Shown: in pieces, positions 15,999 through 25,222 of the stretch
Position numbering within the stretch: the stretch's first letter is position 1
How the letters are laid out: every line of letters begins with the position of its first letter
Assembly: GCA_030653405.1 (NCBI GenBank)
Contig: JAURZO010000175.1
Coordinates: 1 to 30,844 of the forward strand
Direction: 5' to 3'
DNA: 30,844 nucleotides
Source of the DNA: Zwartia sp.
GTDB lineage: Bacteria > Pseudomonadota > Gammaproteobacteria > Burkholderiales > Burkholderiaceae_B
Position numbers and translations under genes: made by a program
Notes under the pieces: generated by a model
The model's input: only the letters and a program-made list of their open reading frames with translations
The model's database searches: none
What the model was told of the DNA's origin: nothing

Positions 15999-17108
15999 AT
16001 GAAATCACGCGCCGCTGTCGCCTTTGCCGCTGGACAACCACTTGAGATCGTCGAGATCGACGTCGCGCCACCCCGCAAAGGTGAAGTCCTCGTCAAAATC
16101 ACCCACACTGGTGTTTGCCATACCGATGCCTTCACACTTTCCGGAGACGATCCTGAAGGCCTGTTTCCTGTTGTGCTGGGACATGAGGGTGCCGGAATCG
16201 TGATCGAAGTCGGCGAAGGTGTAACAAGCGTCAAGCCTGGTGACCACGTCATACCGCTCTACTCCGCCGAATGCGGTGAATGCCTGTTCTGCAAGAGTGG
16301 CAAAACAAATCTCTGCGTGGCCGTGCGCGCCACCCAAGGCAAAGGCGTGATGCCAGATGGCACAAGCCGCTTTAGCTACAACGGACAACCGCTCTATCAC
16401 TACATGGGCTGCTCAACGTTTAGCGAATACACGGTGGTGGCTGAGGTCTCGCTCGCCAAGATCGCACCTGAAGCCAATCCAGAGCAAGTTTGCCTTCTCG
16501 GCTGCGGTGTCACAACAGGCCTTGGCGCTGTCAAAAATACGGCAAAAGTTCAGCCAGGTGACACCGTCGCCGTCTTCGGTCTGGGTGGCATCGGCTTGGC
16601 GGTGGTTCAAGGCGCCGCGCTTGCCAAAGCGGGTCGAATCATCGCGATCGACACCAATCCAGACAAATTCGATCTCGCCCGCGTGTTTGGCGCGACCGAT
16701 TGCGTCAACCCCAAAGACCACGACAAGCCGATTCAACAAGTCATCATCGACATGACGGGCTGGGGTGTCGATCACAGTTTCGAATGCATCGGCAACGTCA
16801 ACGTCATGCGCGCCGCGCTCGAATGCGCGCATCGCGGTTGGGGCCAGTCCGTCATCATCGGCGTCGCTGGATCCGGCCAGGAAATCTCGACCCGCCCTTT
16901 TCAACTGGTCACCGGCAGGCGTTGGCTGGGTACGGCGTTCGGTGGCGTCAAAGGCCGCTCAGAGCTGCCTGGCATGGTGCAAGACGCCATGGCCGGCAAG
17001 ATCCAGCTTGAGCCCTTTGTGACGCACACGATGCCCCTGAACGAAATCAACGAAGCCTTTGATCTCATGCACGCAGGCAAGTCGATCCGAAGCGTTGTGC
17101 ATTATTGA
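15999..17108 (+). CDS. frmA: S-(hydroxymethyl)glutathione dehydrogenase (class III alcohol dehydrogenase)
   Basis: This 369-residue zinc enzyme oxidises S-hydroxymethylglutathione, formed from formaldehyde and glutathione, to S-formylglutathione with NAD. Catalytic zinc residues Cys40 (THTGVCHTD) and His62 (GHEGAGIV) and the later GCGVTTG cysteine are present, as are the structural zinc residues Cys92, Cys95, Cys98 and Cys106. The NAD fold motif GLGGIG and the class III C-terminal motif GGVKGRSELPGMV are also seen. AGGA lies 6 bases before the ATG. It is followed after 69 bp by fghA, the next enzyme, so the two make a cytoplasmic formaldehyde detoxification operon. Class III enzymes also oxidise long omega-hydroxy acids, which could matter beside the catabolic genes further right. 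Confidence 0.95.
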   Translation: MKSRAAVAFAAGQPLEIVEIDVAPPRKGEVLVKITHTGVCHTDAFTLSGDDPEGLFPVVLGHEGAGIVIEVGEGVTSVKPGDHVIPLYSAECGECLFCKSGKTNLCVAVRATQGKGVMPDGTSRFSYNGQPLYHYMGCSTFSEYTVVAEVSLAKIAPEANPEQVCLLGCGVTTGLGAVKNTAKVQPGDTVAVFGLGGIGLAVVQGAALAKAGRIIAIDTNPDKFDLARVFGATDCVNPKDHDKPIQQVIIDMTGWGVDHSFECIGNVNVMRAALECAHRGWGQSVIIGVAGSGQEISTRPFQLVTGRRWLGTAFGGVKGRSELPGMVQDAMAGKIQLEPFVTHTMPLNEINEAFDLMHAGKSIRSVVHY

Positions 17109-17177
17109 ACCCGCGATTCAATTTAGGCGCGATGCGGTTCAATCGTCAATGAAGGGCTCAACAGGAAACCCATCCAT

Positions 17178-18014
17178 ATGGAACGGATAGAAACACACGC
17201 TTGTTTCGGCGGCTCACAGGAGGTGTGGAAGCACACCTCCTCCACCCTCGGCTGCGAAATGAAGTTCGGTATTTACTTGCCAAAAGTTGCCGTGCAGAGT
17301 CAAAAATGTCCTGTCCTGTATTGGCTCTCGGGTCTGACCTGCAACGAGCAGAATTTCATCACCAAAGCCGGCGCTCAACGCTATGCCGAGGAACACAATA
17401 TCATCATCGTCACTCCAGATACGAGTCCGCGCGGCGTTGACGTGGCCAACGACCCGGCCTACGATCTCGGTCAAGGCGCGGGTTTTTATCTGAATGCGAC
17501 TCAGCAACCCTGGGCCAAGCACTATCGCATGCACGACTATGTGGTCGATGAGCTGCCTGCGTTAATTGAGACACATTTTTCAGCCAACAATCTTCGTTCA
17601 ATCAGCGGCCACTCGATGGGCGGACATGGCGCATTGACCATCGCACTGCGCAACCCAGGCCGCTATCGCAGTGCCTCGGCATTTTCCCCCATCGTGGCAC
17701 CCAGCCAAGTCCCTTGGGGCGTTAAAGCGTTCACGGCCTACCTCGGCGAAGATCGCCAGTCTTGGAAACAATACGACACGGTTTCCCTGATCCAAGCGGG
17801 CTACCCGCCGCCACCCTTACTCGTTGATCAGGGAGAGGGAGACGAGTTTCTGGAGACGCAGCTCAAGCCCCATCTTTTGCGAGAAGCATGCCATGCAGCC
17901 GGTTGTTCGCTGCAGTTAAATCTTCGCCCGGGCTACGACCACAGCTACTATTTCATTGCCAGCTATATTGGCGAGCACGTGAAATTTCACGCGGCTCACC
18001 TTTCACTCACTTAA
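17178..18014 (+). CDS. fghA: S-formylglutathione hydrolase
   Basis: This 278-residue alpha/beta hydrolase of the esterase D family splits S-formylglutathione to formate and glutathione. The catalytic triad is visible: Ser146 in SGHSMGGHGAL, Asp222 in QGEGDEF and His255 in GYDHSYYF. The family block LSGLTCNEQNF (about 50-60) and the SPRG block (83-86) are also present. Length is normal for the family. It follows frmA on the same strand, which completes the two-step pathway. Its stop codon overlaps the stop of the convergent monooxygenase gene by 4 bp, within the palindrome CACTTAAGTG, leaving no room for a normal terminator between them. Confidence 0.94.
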   Translation: MERIETHACFGGSQEVWKHTSSTLGCEMKFGIYLPKVAVQSQKCPVLYWLSGLTCNEQNFITKAGAQRYAEEHNIIIVTPDTSPRGVDVANDPAYDLGQGAGFYLNATQQPWAKHYRMHDYVVDELPALIETHFSANNLRSISGHSMGGHGALTIALRNPGRYRSASAFSPIVAPSQVPWGVKAFTAYLGEDRQSWKQYDTVSLIQAGYPPPPLLVDQGEGDEFLETQLKPHLLREACHAAGCSLQLNLRPGYDHSYYFIASYIGEHVKFHAAHLSLT

Positions 18015-19624
18015 GTGATTGAAATACCCCGATAACCTTCACCTGCGACGTCATCACAAATCTTTCGGTACTTATCCAAGCCCGCGACATAGGGCATAAA
18101 TACCCGAGGCTTACCTGGAATGTTCGCACCGATGTACCAGGAATTCGCTTTGGGATAAAGAGTGGTGTCGGCGACTTCATTGACATGTTGCACCCATTTA
18201 TCCTGGGCCTCAGGATTTGCCTGAAACGTTGCTTTGCCTTTCGTGCTCAGGTGTTTAACCAAGTCGGCAATCCAGTCAACGTGCTGCTCGATCGCAGCAA
18301 TCATATTAGTTTTAACGCTTGGGCTGCCTGGGCCCGTGATAATGGCCATGTTTGGAAAACCATTGACCATCACACCGAGGTAAGTCTTGGGACCATCTTT
18401 CCAAGCATCGCGAAGAGCAGCGCCTCCTTTGACTGAAATATTGATGTCGAGGATCGCACCAGTCATCGCGTCATAACCGGTAGCAAATATCAGGTCATCC
18501 ACAGCGTATGCCTGCTCCGAGGTACGCAACCCGTTAGCAGTGATTTCTTCAATCGGAGACTTCCGAACATTGACCAACGTAACATTGTCACGGTTATACG
18601 TCTCGTAATATTCCGTATCCAAACACAAGCGTTTCGTCCCGATCGGGTGGTCATTAGGCGTCAGTAACTCAGCCACTTTGGGATCTTTGACCGTTGCACG
18701 AATCTTATCGTGCACGAAATCACAGGCTAGTGCATTGGCCTTTTCGTTCGTCAGCAGATCCTTGTATGCATACAAAAAGCTGATATTGCCGCCAGTGTGC
18801 CATTTCTGTTCAAACAAGCGTCGTCTTTCTTCAAGGGAATCTTCTCCAGCGAATTTCTCTGGAGGTGCATGACCTGCAATTCCAAAGGGCGTTTTCCTCG
18901 CTTCTTCGCGCCATTGCGTATAGCTTTGCTTGTGGGCCTTAGCAACCTCTGGGGTAAGCGGGCGGTTAATAGCCGGCACACTGTAGTTGGCGGTGCGCTG
19001 AAAAACATACAAATGCTTGGCTTGCTTGGCCACAATTGGAATCAACTGAATGCCTGACGATCCAGTGCCAATCACGCCCACAGTACGGCCCGTAAAGTCG
19101 ATATTTTCTTTCGGCCATTGCCCTGTGTGGAACCAGCGGCCCTTGAATTGATCAAGTCCTTTGAAGTTTGGAACACGCGGTAACGACAAGTTCCCTACAG
19201 CCAGTACGAGGTACTGAGAGAAAAAAGTCTCACCGTCTTTTGAACGAATCGTCCATCGTGCCTGGTCATTGTCAAACTCAGCCGATTCGATTCGCGTGTT
19301 GAACTGAATATCTTTCCTGAGATCGAGTCGATCCGCGACATGATTGGCGTACTTTTCGATGTCTGGCTGCGCTGAAAATCGCTCTGGCCAATCCCAATCC
19401 TGTTGCAAACTATTATCAAAAGAATAGGAGTACTCCAGGCTCTCAACGTCACAACGCGCGCCGGGGTAACGGTTCCAGTACCACGTACCACCCACGCCAT
19501 CGGCAGCCTCGAGCACCCGAACGCGAAAACCTTGCGCCCGCAAGCGTTGCAACGCGTACATGCCCCCAAATCCAGCCCCAATGACGATCACGTCATATTC
19601 ATTCGCTCTGATATCTGCACTCAT
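18011..19624 (-). CDS. Baeyer-Villiger monooxygenase (flavin, NADPH-dependent)
   Basis: This 537-residue protein has the exact Baeyer-Villiger fingerprint F-x-G-x-x-x-H-T-x-x-W-P at 160-171, flanked by two dinucleotide folds: GAGFGG (16-21, FAD) and GTGSSG (186-191, NADPH). GGTWYWNRYPGARCD (45-59) and GTKR followed by YYETYNRDNV are further class marks, and the C-terminal ANIPGK also matches cyclohexanone and phenylacetone monooxygenases. Such enzymes insert one oxygen beside a ketone to give an ester or lactone. GGAG lies 8 bases before the ATG. It is the last gene behind the TRAP importer and hydrolase genes, with an 88-bp gap, so it is probably in their operon. The substrate cannot be predicted; a steroid, terpenoid, cyclic or linear ketone is possible. 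Confidence 0.93.
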   Translation of the reverse strand: MSADIRANEYDVIVIGAGFGGMYALQRLRAQGFRVRVLEAADGVGGTWYWNRYPGARCDVESLEYSYSFDNSLQQDWDWPERFSAQPDIEKYANHVADRLDLRKDIQFNTRIESAEFDNDQARWTIRSKDGETFFSQYLVLAVGNLSLPRVPNFKGLDQFKGRWFHTGQWPKENIDFTGRTVGVIGTGSSGIQLIPIVAKQAKHLYVFQRTANYSVPAINRPLTPEVAKAHKQSYTQWREEARKTPFGIAGHAPPEKFAGEDSLEERRRLFEQKWHTGGNISFLYAYKDLLTNEKANALACDFVHDKIRATVKDPKVAELLTPNDHPIGTKRLCLDTEYYETYNRDNVTLVNVRKSPIEEITANGLRTSEQAYAVDDLIFATGYDAMTGAILDINISVKGGAALRDAWKDGPKTYLGVMVNGFPNMAIITGPGSPSVKTNMIAAIEQHVDWIADLVKHLSTKGKATFQANPEAQDKWVQHVNEVADTTLYPKANSWYIGANIPGKPRVFMPYVAGLDKYRKICDDVAGEGYRGISIT

Positions 19625-19712
19625 GTTGTTAGCTCCGTCTTATTGTCGTTCAAGCCTGCCGGTCAATCCTCTCGGTCAACCCTGTCGTCTCACCGCGTTA
19701 CTTGCGCATGGC

Positions 19713-20720
19713 TTAATCCTTCTCAGCAAGAAAGCTGGCAACCGCTTGGTGCACCTTCGGTGCCTGTTTTTCCAAAATCACAAAATGCGCGCCATTACCC
19801 ACTTCAACGTAGACCTTTTGTTGAGAGGCCAATTCATCAAACAGTTTTAGCGCACCAATGCGAGAAGAGGTCTCGTCATGATCGCCACGAATTAACAACG
19901 TGGGTACAGTGATGTTCTTTGCATTAAAGACTGGGTGCCCAGTGTAGGCACCGAACAAATCAACCAGCGTGCCGTTTGGTGCTCTAAAGGCGTTGGACTT
20001 TTTAGATCCTGCCACAGTATCCTCTTGCACACAAGCGCTGAACAACGCGTCGAATACTGCGTTGGATCTCCAAGCGCTCTTGTCTTCAAAAGGGATTTCC
20101 TCATCCCATCGGCTGATCAAACCCTCGCGCGTGACCCAACGGTAAGCACCGAGTTTGGGATTCACACGGTCTTGCTGATGAGGATCTACGGCACCATGCC
20201 ACCACGAGGTTTTGGTGTGGCCTTCGTCGTAAATGGGCGCGTACAAAACGAGCTTACGTACCATCCTCGCGCGATCAGTGCTGGCAAAAAGTCCGCATGT
20301 CATTGAGCCCCATGACCCGCCCAAAAGATCAACCCGCTCGACCTGATGTCGCTGGGCAATAAAGGCCATCACATCCTCGATGTCTTGCTGCACATCCTCG
20401 GCGCGCGCGTAAGGCGGGAAATCCTCTGGGTTGGTCACCTCCAACTCAGCGGGGCGGCTCGAGCCTCCGTAGCCGCGGATATCGAGCGCATAAACATGAA
20501 AGCCATCCCTTGCAAAGCGGTTCATCCAAGACCAGTCAGGAAGAGGATGATCCCACAACAGGCTGGATACGGTGGCGCCATGGACCATCAAGAGAGGGAT
20601 GCTGTGGTTTGCTGACCGAACTGACGGCTCGGCAAACCGCTCGCGCACTCTTATTTCAATGCCCTCCCCTAGACTTGAGGCGACAAAATGATCTTGGCAA
20701 ATCAGCTTGTCCGAAGTCAT
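19713..20720 (-). CDS. Alpha/beta hydrolase (probable esterase or lactonase)
   Basis: A protein of 335 residues. The oxyanion motif MVHGAT, nucleophile elbow GGSWGS (Ser136), an acid in RGDHDETS (Asp280 or Asp282) and His312 in NGAHF give a full catalytic set; a cap domain lies between the Ser and the acid. The ATG at 20720 is preferred because AAGGA lies 6 bases before it; an in-frame ATG at 20741, directly after the dctM stop, would add 7 residues without a ribosome site. Lying between the TRAP importer and a Baeyer-Villiger monooxygenase, the best guess is that it opens the ester or lactone made by that enzyme, as hydrolases next to such monooxygenases often do. Substrate unknown. Confidence 0.85.
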   Translation of the reverse strand: MTSDKLICQDHFVASSLGEGIEIRVRERFAEPSVRSANHSIPLLMVHGATVSSLLWDHPLPDWSWMNRFARDGFHVYALDIRGYGGSSRPAELEVTNPEDFPPYARAEDVQQDIEDVMAFIAQRHQVERVDLLGGSWGSMTCGLFASTDRARMVRKLVLYAPIYDEGHTKTSWWHGAVDPHQQDRVNPKLGAYRWVTREGLISRWDEEIPFEDKSAWRSNAVFDALFSACVQEDTVAGSKKSNAFRAPNGTLVDLFGAYTGHPVFNAKNITVPTLLIRGDHDETSSRIGALKLFDELASQQKVYVEVGNGAHFVILEKQAPKVHQAVASFLAEKD

Positions 20721-20741
20721 GGCAGTCCTTGAGTTAAACAT

Positions 20742-22052
20742 TCACTTAAACAAATTTGGCAGGAATGTGATCAAAGAGGGTACGAAAGAAAAAAGTACAA
20801 GGGCAAACAAAAATATGATCACAGGTGCCCATGCACTTTTGTAGACCATGCGAATCGTAAGATCTTGTGAGACCCCTTTTAAGGCAAAAAGCGTGTAACC
20901 AAACGGTGGCGAGATACTGCCAATCGTCAGATTGATCAAAAAGAGTGTCCAAAACCATAGGGGATCAAAGGCATAGGCCTTGAGTATTGGCTCATAAAGC
21001 GGGATGGCTAAAAGCATGAAGGCGAACTGGTCCATGAACATGCAAAGAACCAAGGGGACCAACATCAAAATTAGCAGCATCACCATCGGCTCTATTTCTA
21101 ATCCGCCTACAAACTTAATCAGACCAGGCGTCGCACCGGAAAACGAAAGTAATTGGCCGAACAATTTGGAACTGGCCACGATCAAAAGAATCATGGCACT
21201 GATCGTGGCCGCAGACTTAAGCGCAGACCAAATCATTGCAAATGTAAAACGTTTGTAAATGATGGCGGTTAAGATGGCACCAAAAGCTCCTGCTGCTGCG
21301 GCCTCTGACGGCGTCGCAATGCCAAGTAAAATCAGACCCATTACAGAAAAAATCACCAGTCCGAAAGGCAGCGTACTGATCAAGGCTTTAATGATGTCCT
21401 TGGCGCTGACAGGGGGACGCTCCTCCTGCTCAGGAGCAAGGCTCGGGTTCATTACAACTCTAATGCCAATATAGATCGAAAAAATTATGGCAATAATCAC
21501 GCCAGGTATGATGCCAGCAATCAAAAGCCCGGCGATCGACACATTGGTCACCAACGAACCAATCACCACCACCAAGATGCTTGGGGGAATAATCGGCGCT
21601 AAGGATGCCCCCGCCAGAATGGTCGAGCTGGACAACTCAGTGTCGTAGCCCATCTTCTTCATTTGTGGCAGCAACGATCGTCCAAGCATGGCCGCAACAG
21701 CCACCGCTGAGCCGGAAAGCGCACCAAAAATCGTCGAGAGCACGATCACCAAAAGATACATGCGACCACGCACTCTTCCGACAACCACGTCCACCGCTTT
21801 AGAGAGCACCTCGACGGACCCTGATCTAAACAGAATTTCACCCATCAAAATAAACAAGGGCACGGTGACAAAGCTTTCTGCGCTCAGCGTGTCATACACA
21901 CTGTTACTAAACATACCAAAGCCGCGCGGCCCAATCACAAGCAGCACACCCGCCAGGTTGGCGAAAAAGAAAGCGACAAAAACCGGCAAGCCGCTTCCCA
22001 TAAGCAGCAAAATGATGGAAAACGATACTATTAAAATTGCGTACCATTCCAT
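20742..22052 (-). CDS. dctM: TRAP transporter large membrane subunit (DctM type)
   Basis: This 436-residue protein has about 12 hydrophobic segments and is the ion-coupled translocating subunit of a tripartite TRAP importer in the inner membrane. Family marks include MGSGLPVFVAF near the start, FGALSGSAVAVAAMLG, AGASLAPIIPPSILVVV and IATPSEAAAAGAFGA. The ATG lies 2 bp after the dctQ stop, and AGGAGG lies within the end of dctQ, 10 bases before the ATG, so the two subunits are translationally linked. Its stop directly touches the alternative ATG of the hydrolase gene. TRAP importers usually carry carboxylates. Confidence 0.94.
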   Translation of the reverse strand: MEWYAILIVSFSIILLLMGSGLPVFVAFFFANLAGVLLVIGPRGFGMFSNSVYDTLSAESFVTVPLFILMGEILFRSGSVEVLSKAVDVVVGRVRGRMYLLVIVLSTIFGALSGSAVAVAAMLGRSLLPQMKKMGYDTELSSSTILAGASLAPIIPPSILVVVIGSLVTNVSIAGLLIAGIIPGVIIAIIFSIYIGIRVVMNPSLAPEQEERPPVSAKDIIKALISTLPFGLVIFSVMGLILLGIATPSEAAAAGAFGAILTAIIYKRFTFAMIWSALKSAATISAMILLIVASSKLFGQLLSFSGATPGLIKFVGGLEIEPMVMLLILMLVPLVLCMFMDQFAFMLLAIPLYEPILKAYAFDPLWFWTLFLINLTIGSISPPFGYTLFALKGVSQDLTIRMVYKSAWAPVIIFLFALVLFSFVPSLITFLPNLFK

Positions 22053-22054
22053 GA

Positions 22055-22609
22055 TTAGCTGCCCTCCTCTGGGCTTAGAGGTTGGTCAATGCTTCCAAAA
22101 CCATAAAAGGTCAGACGTAGGTACTGGGCCGCAGTAAAAAACAGACCCACGGGAATAAAGACAGACACCCACCACTTTGGCACCACGAAAGTGCCGACTG
22201 TGAGAATCCCTCGCTGAAATAGTTTGTAAGTCTCGCCACCCGTCACATACACGACATAGCCAATCACGAGCGCACTAAAAAAAGTGAGCACGCGCATAAA
22301 ATTCTCACGCTTATGAACATTTTTAATGGCTTCAGGTACGAGCGTAATACTGATGTGCATATTATTGCGCGCCAACTCTGGCGCCGCCATGGACACCATC
22401 GCTGCGAGCGCGTAAGAAACCAAATCAATGGACCACACTGTTGGCGAGTTCAGCACGTAACGCAAGAAAATTTCAAATAAGTAAACAAGCATAATTAACA
22501 GTAGCAATAAGCCACTGAAAACATAGCAAACGTGCGTGATGCGATCAAGAAGGCGAACCAACCAAGGTTCGTGCCGGATATGTGATTGTGCGTCGCTCGG
22601 TTGGTTCAT
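22055..22609 (-). CDS. dctQ: TRAP transporter small membrane subunit (DctQ type)
   Basis: This 184-residue protein has four hydrophobic segments and the DctQ pattern EIFLRYVLNSPTVWSIDLVSYALAAMVSMAAPEL followed by R-x-x-x-H-I in the second-third segment region. It is the small partner of DctM. AGAGG lies 5 bases before the ATG. It starts 35 bp after the binding-protein gene and ends 2 bp before dctM, the standard order for a three-part TRAP system with separate Q and M subunits. Confidence 0.9.
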   Translation of the reverse strand: MNQPSDAQSHIRHEPWLVRLLDRITHVCYVFSGLLLLLIMLVYLFEIFLRYVLNSPTVWSIDLVSYALAAMVSMAAPELARNNMHISITLVPEAIKNVHKRENFMRVLTFFSALVIGYVVYVTGGETYKLFQRGILTVGTFVVPKWWVSVFIPVGLFFTAAQYLRLTFYGFGSIDQPLSPEEGS

Positions 22610-22644
22610 TTACACCTCTGGATCTGTCTTATTTAAAACAAACT

Positions 22645-23661
22645 TCAATCAACCATGCCTTTGGACTTGGCAAGTGCGCGCATTTTTTCAGCATCAACCT
22701 TGGAAGCTTGTGCTGCAACGGTCCAGACACCATCGCTAAACATCTGCTCAAAACGTGACGCTTCTTCAGGCTTGAACTGGGTGATTAACATGCCTTTCTT
22801 CTGGAGGCTGAGCTCTTCCTCCACTTGCATCTTGTCAAACACACCGATCGACTCGATCTCGATCAAACGTCCAGCTTCGGTTATTGCGGCTTTCATCTTT
22901 GGAGACAGTGAGTTCCATCGATCTAAGTTCATCATGATCATCAGACTTAACTGACCAAAAGTAGGTTTGGCAATGTACTTGATGACTTCGTCCCACTTAT
23001 ACGCTTCTGCACCCACGAGCGCCCAAGCCGCACCGTCAACCGTGCCACGCTGCAAGCCAGAATAGATATCACCGGGAGGCAAGTTGACGGGCACACCACC
23101 GAGGGCTTTGATAAGCTGGTGATAGGTCACCGTGCCGCGAAGCTTACGGCCTTTGAGTCCAGGCACGCCTGTGACAGGCTCACGCAAATAAAAACCAAAA
23201 CCCTTAGTGCCTATGGAAGGCAGGGCAATCAACTTCAGACCCTTGGTCTGATAGTGCTTGTCCATGAAATCAAAAATCCCTTCAGTGCGACGACGAACGG
23301 GATCATTGATGACCGCATCAACGGCCAAACCAATACCCGTTGTGCCGGAGTGATAGGCCCCGTGTGTGTACAGCATGTCAAAAACGCCAGCCTGTACGGG
23401 CTGTAGCTGCTCAAACGAAGGCACGGTGTCAGGACCACTGACCGTAATCGTGATGTCTGTGCCGGCCTCTTTCTTCACGAGCTCAATAAAGCGCGGTCCC
23501 ACTTGCTCATAGAAGGGGAAGTTTTGAGGCCAGCCCGAAATGAGCTTGAACTTTTCAGCTGAAGCTTGGCTAGAGCCGAAAACGCAAGCCACTGCAACAG
23601 CGGCTAATGCAGAGAACTTGGCGGCACGACGGCCAAAATCGATACCAAAATGCTTGATCAT
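22645..23661 (-). CDS. dctP: TRAP transporter periplasmic solute-binding protein (DctP type)
   Basis: Read from the ATG at 23661, this is a 338-residue protein with a Sec signal peptide (basic MIKHFGIDFGRRAAK, hydrophobic core, cleavage after SQASA). The start is set by GGAG 8 bases upstream; a GTG at 23676 would be in frame but overlaps this ribosome site. The DctP mark GDIYSGLQRGTVDGA and the preceding LRGTV strand with its Arg, normally the residue that pairs with a substrate carboxylate, are present. It is first in the operon dctP-dctQ-dctM-hydrolase-monooxygenase, so it brings in the likely substrate (or a precursor) of those enzymes. The ligand cannot be told from the sequence. Confidence 0.92.
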   Translation of the reverse strand: MIKHFGIDFGRRAAKFSALAAVAVACVFGSSQASAEKFKLISGWPQNFPFYEQVGPRFIELVKKEAGTDITITVSGPDTVPSFEQLQPVQAGVFDMLYTHGAYHSGTTGIGLAVDAVINDPVRRRTEGIFDFMDKHYQTKGLKLIALPSIGTKGFGFYLREPVTGVPGLKGRKLRGTVTYHQLIKALGGVPVNLPPGDIYSGLQRGTVDGAAWALVGAEAYKWDEVIKYIAKPTFGQLSLMIMMNLDRWNSLSPKMKAAITEAGRLIEIESIGVFDKMQVEEELSLQKKGMLITQFKPEEASRFEQMFSDGVWTVAAQASKVDAEKMRALAKSKGMVD

Positions 23662-24046
23662 GTTTTGTCTCCTCACTTTCGATAAATGACAACTCGTTGG
23701 CTAAAAATGCTTCGATGACTCCGCCCCCACTTCTCTGAGATGGGTGACTCACCGGACTTGCTTTGACGGGCTCTAAAGTGCTTTTACTTAAATAACCGAT
23801 GGCGCTTCTCAGGCAGGTGGCGAGCCATCGATGTGCTCACGTTCCCAACTCCGATGAAGGCTACCTTTGTCCATTTGTCTCCTAACTCTTTTGTTCCAAA
23901 TCCACATAAATTTTTTATTTAGTGTGACTTGGCTATTTTTTTTATGCGTCTTCTGATTTTGTCCTGACGATCTCATAATTAAAAATATCTTATAACGATA
24001 GTGTCATAAGAAATAGTTATTTCATTTGTCATTAAACTTTTTAGGT
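23662..24046. promoter_or_regulatory. Control region upstream of dctP, behind the iron-ADH-family gene
   Basis: This 385-bp stretch has no convincing gene. Its right part is AT-rich and holds a perfect dyad GAAATA-GT-TATTTC (24010-24023) and the dyad TCTTAT/ATAAGA with a 12-base spacer (23988-24011), which overlap. The motif TTATTTCA occurs at 24017-24024. A wider pair CGATGGC/GCCATCG (23797-23803 and 23824-23830) lies nearer dctP and could fold in the mRNA leader. The region probably holds the dctP promoter and the end of the upstream transcript; no hairpin with T-run was found. Confidence 0.45.
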
Positions 24047-25222
24047 TCAATCGCCACCCGCCCAACAGCTCTCAAGTATCTCTACAACCTGCGAAGTCGA
24101 ATTGATCGACCTAGGGTTTGCCCTCACAAACATGTTTTGCATGGCACCCTCCGCAATCATTTGAAACTGTGATCGCTTGACCCCTACTTCTTGCAGAGTT
24201 GTAGGCAGCCCAAGATCCTTGATCAAGGAAAACAACAAATTGTGGGCAGGTTGATCAGGCGACCCAAGTGCTTGTGCAATGAGTTTTTGCCGATCGGCAT
24301 TCACAGGCTGGTTGTAGCGAAGCACCGCAGGAAGCAAGATGCAGGATGTGTGCCCGTGTGCAACCCCTGCGACAGCCCCGAGTTGATGACCAATGCCGTG
24401 GCTCGCTCCCATAGGCACACGCATAATGCCCGTGGAGCTTAACCAGACACCGAGCTGGCAGTCGAGTCGCGCCTGAAGATTTGTTGGATCATGCTTGACT
24501 TGAAGCAAACCCTGACTAAGCAAGCGGAGTCCATGCAAACACGTGGCATCTGTAAACGGCTGGTGACTTGTTGAGCAAATGGTCTCTACGGCATGGTCGA
24601 TTGCGCGAATACCCGTTGACAGCCATAGCCATTGTGGCGTGTGAAGCGTCATTGCAGGGTCCAGGATCACCACCATGGCTCCGATTTCACGGCCCGAATA
24701 CAGATCTTTCACTTGGCGGGCCGGATCCGTGCCACCACCTAAATTGGTGAACTCGGCAGCTGACAAAGTCGTTGGAATCACCACTTGTCTCAATGGTGGA
24801 TGACGTACCTTGGGTATTTGTTTTTCGCCTTTCGCATCGACATGAATCCTGAATTCACCCAAGGATTGTTCGTCATCGACATTCTCTGCCAAGCAAAGTA
24901 AAGCGAGTTTGACCGTATCAATAGGCGTGCCGCCGCCCACGGTAATGATCAGATCAGGCTTGGCCAGGCGCAGTCTTCTTGCTAAGTCAATCACGCTCGC
25001 GCGCGGTGTATGTTCAACGCACTCATCAAACGTTTCTAAATAGCGATCACCCAATGCTTGGCGTATCTTATTGATTTCGTCAGTCGAACGATTTAAGGTT
25101 TTGCTCACGACCAAATAAACTCGGCGCGCCTCATAGTGTTGACATGTACGCAACGCAGCCAACGCGGCGGGTTCGCCGAATATCACGCGGTCTTGGGCTA
25201 AAAACTCGTACACCCCTTCCAT
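24047..25222 (-). CDS. Iron-containing alcohol dehydrogenase family (maleylacetate reductase-like) protein
   Basis: A protein of 391 residues from the ATG at 25222, chosen because AGGGG lies 9 bases before it; a TTG 9 bases upstream is an alternative. The N-terminal NAD(P) fold has VGGGTPIDTVK (Gly96-98) and IPTTLSAAEFTN. The C-terminal helical part has His210 (in AIDHAVE), His279 (HGIGHQLGA) and His289 (VAHGHTS), matching three of the four usual metal ligands. The fourth, normally Asp four residues before the first His, is Arg206 here, while Asp209 lies directly before the His. The family includes alcohol dehydrogenases and maleylacetate reductases, so it could oxidise the alcohol from the ester cleavage or reduce an unsaturated keto acid. 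It is on the same strand as dctP, 385 bp upstream. Confidence 0.82.
   Translation of the reverse strand: MEGVYEFLAQDRVIFGEPAALAALRTCQHYEARRVYLVVSKTLNRSTDEINKIRQALGDRYLETFDECVEHTPRASVIDLARRLRLAKPDLIITVGGGTPIDTVKLALLCLAENVDDEQSLGEFRIHVDAKGEKQIPKVRHPPLRQVVIPTTLSAAEFTNLGGGTDPARQVKDLYSGREIGAMVVILDPAMTLHTPQWLWLSTGIRAIDHAVETICSTSHQPFTDATCLHGLRLLSQGLLQVKHDPTNLQARLDCQLGVWLSSTGIMRVPMGASHGIGHQLGAVAGVAHGHTSCILLPAVLRYNQPVNADRQKLIAQALGSPDQPAHNLLFSLIKDLGLPTTLQEVGVKRSQFQMIAEGAMQNMFVRANPRSINSTSQVVEILESCWAGGD

Noticed and set aside
17107..17140. Hairpin GAACCCGC/GCGGTTC after frmA as terminator
   Set aside because: It needs a bulge, has a 19-base loop and no T-run, and fghA of the same pathway follows, so termination there is unlikely.
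23570..23752. Small minus-strand frame upstream of dctP
   Set aside because: It overlaps the dctP start in another frame and has no domain or convincing start site.
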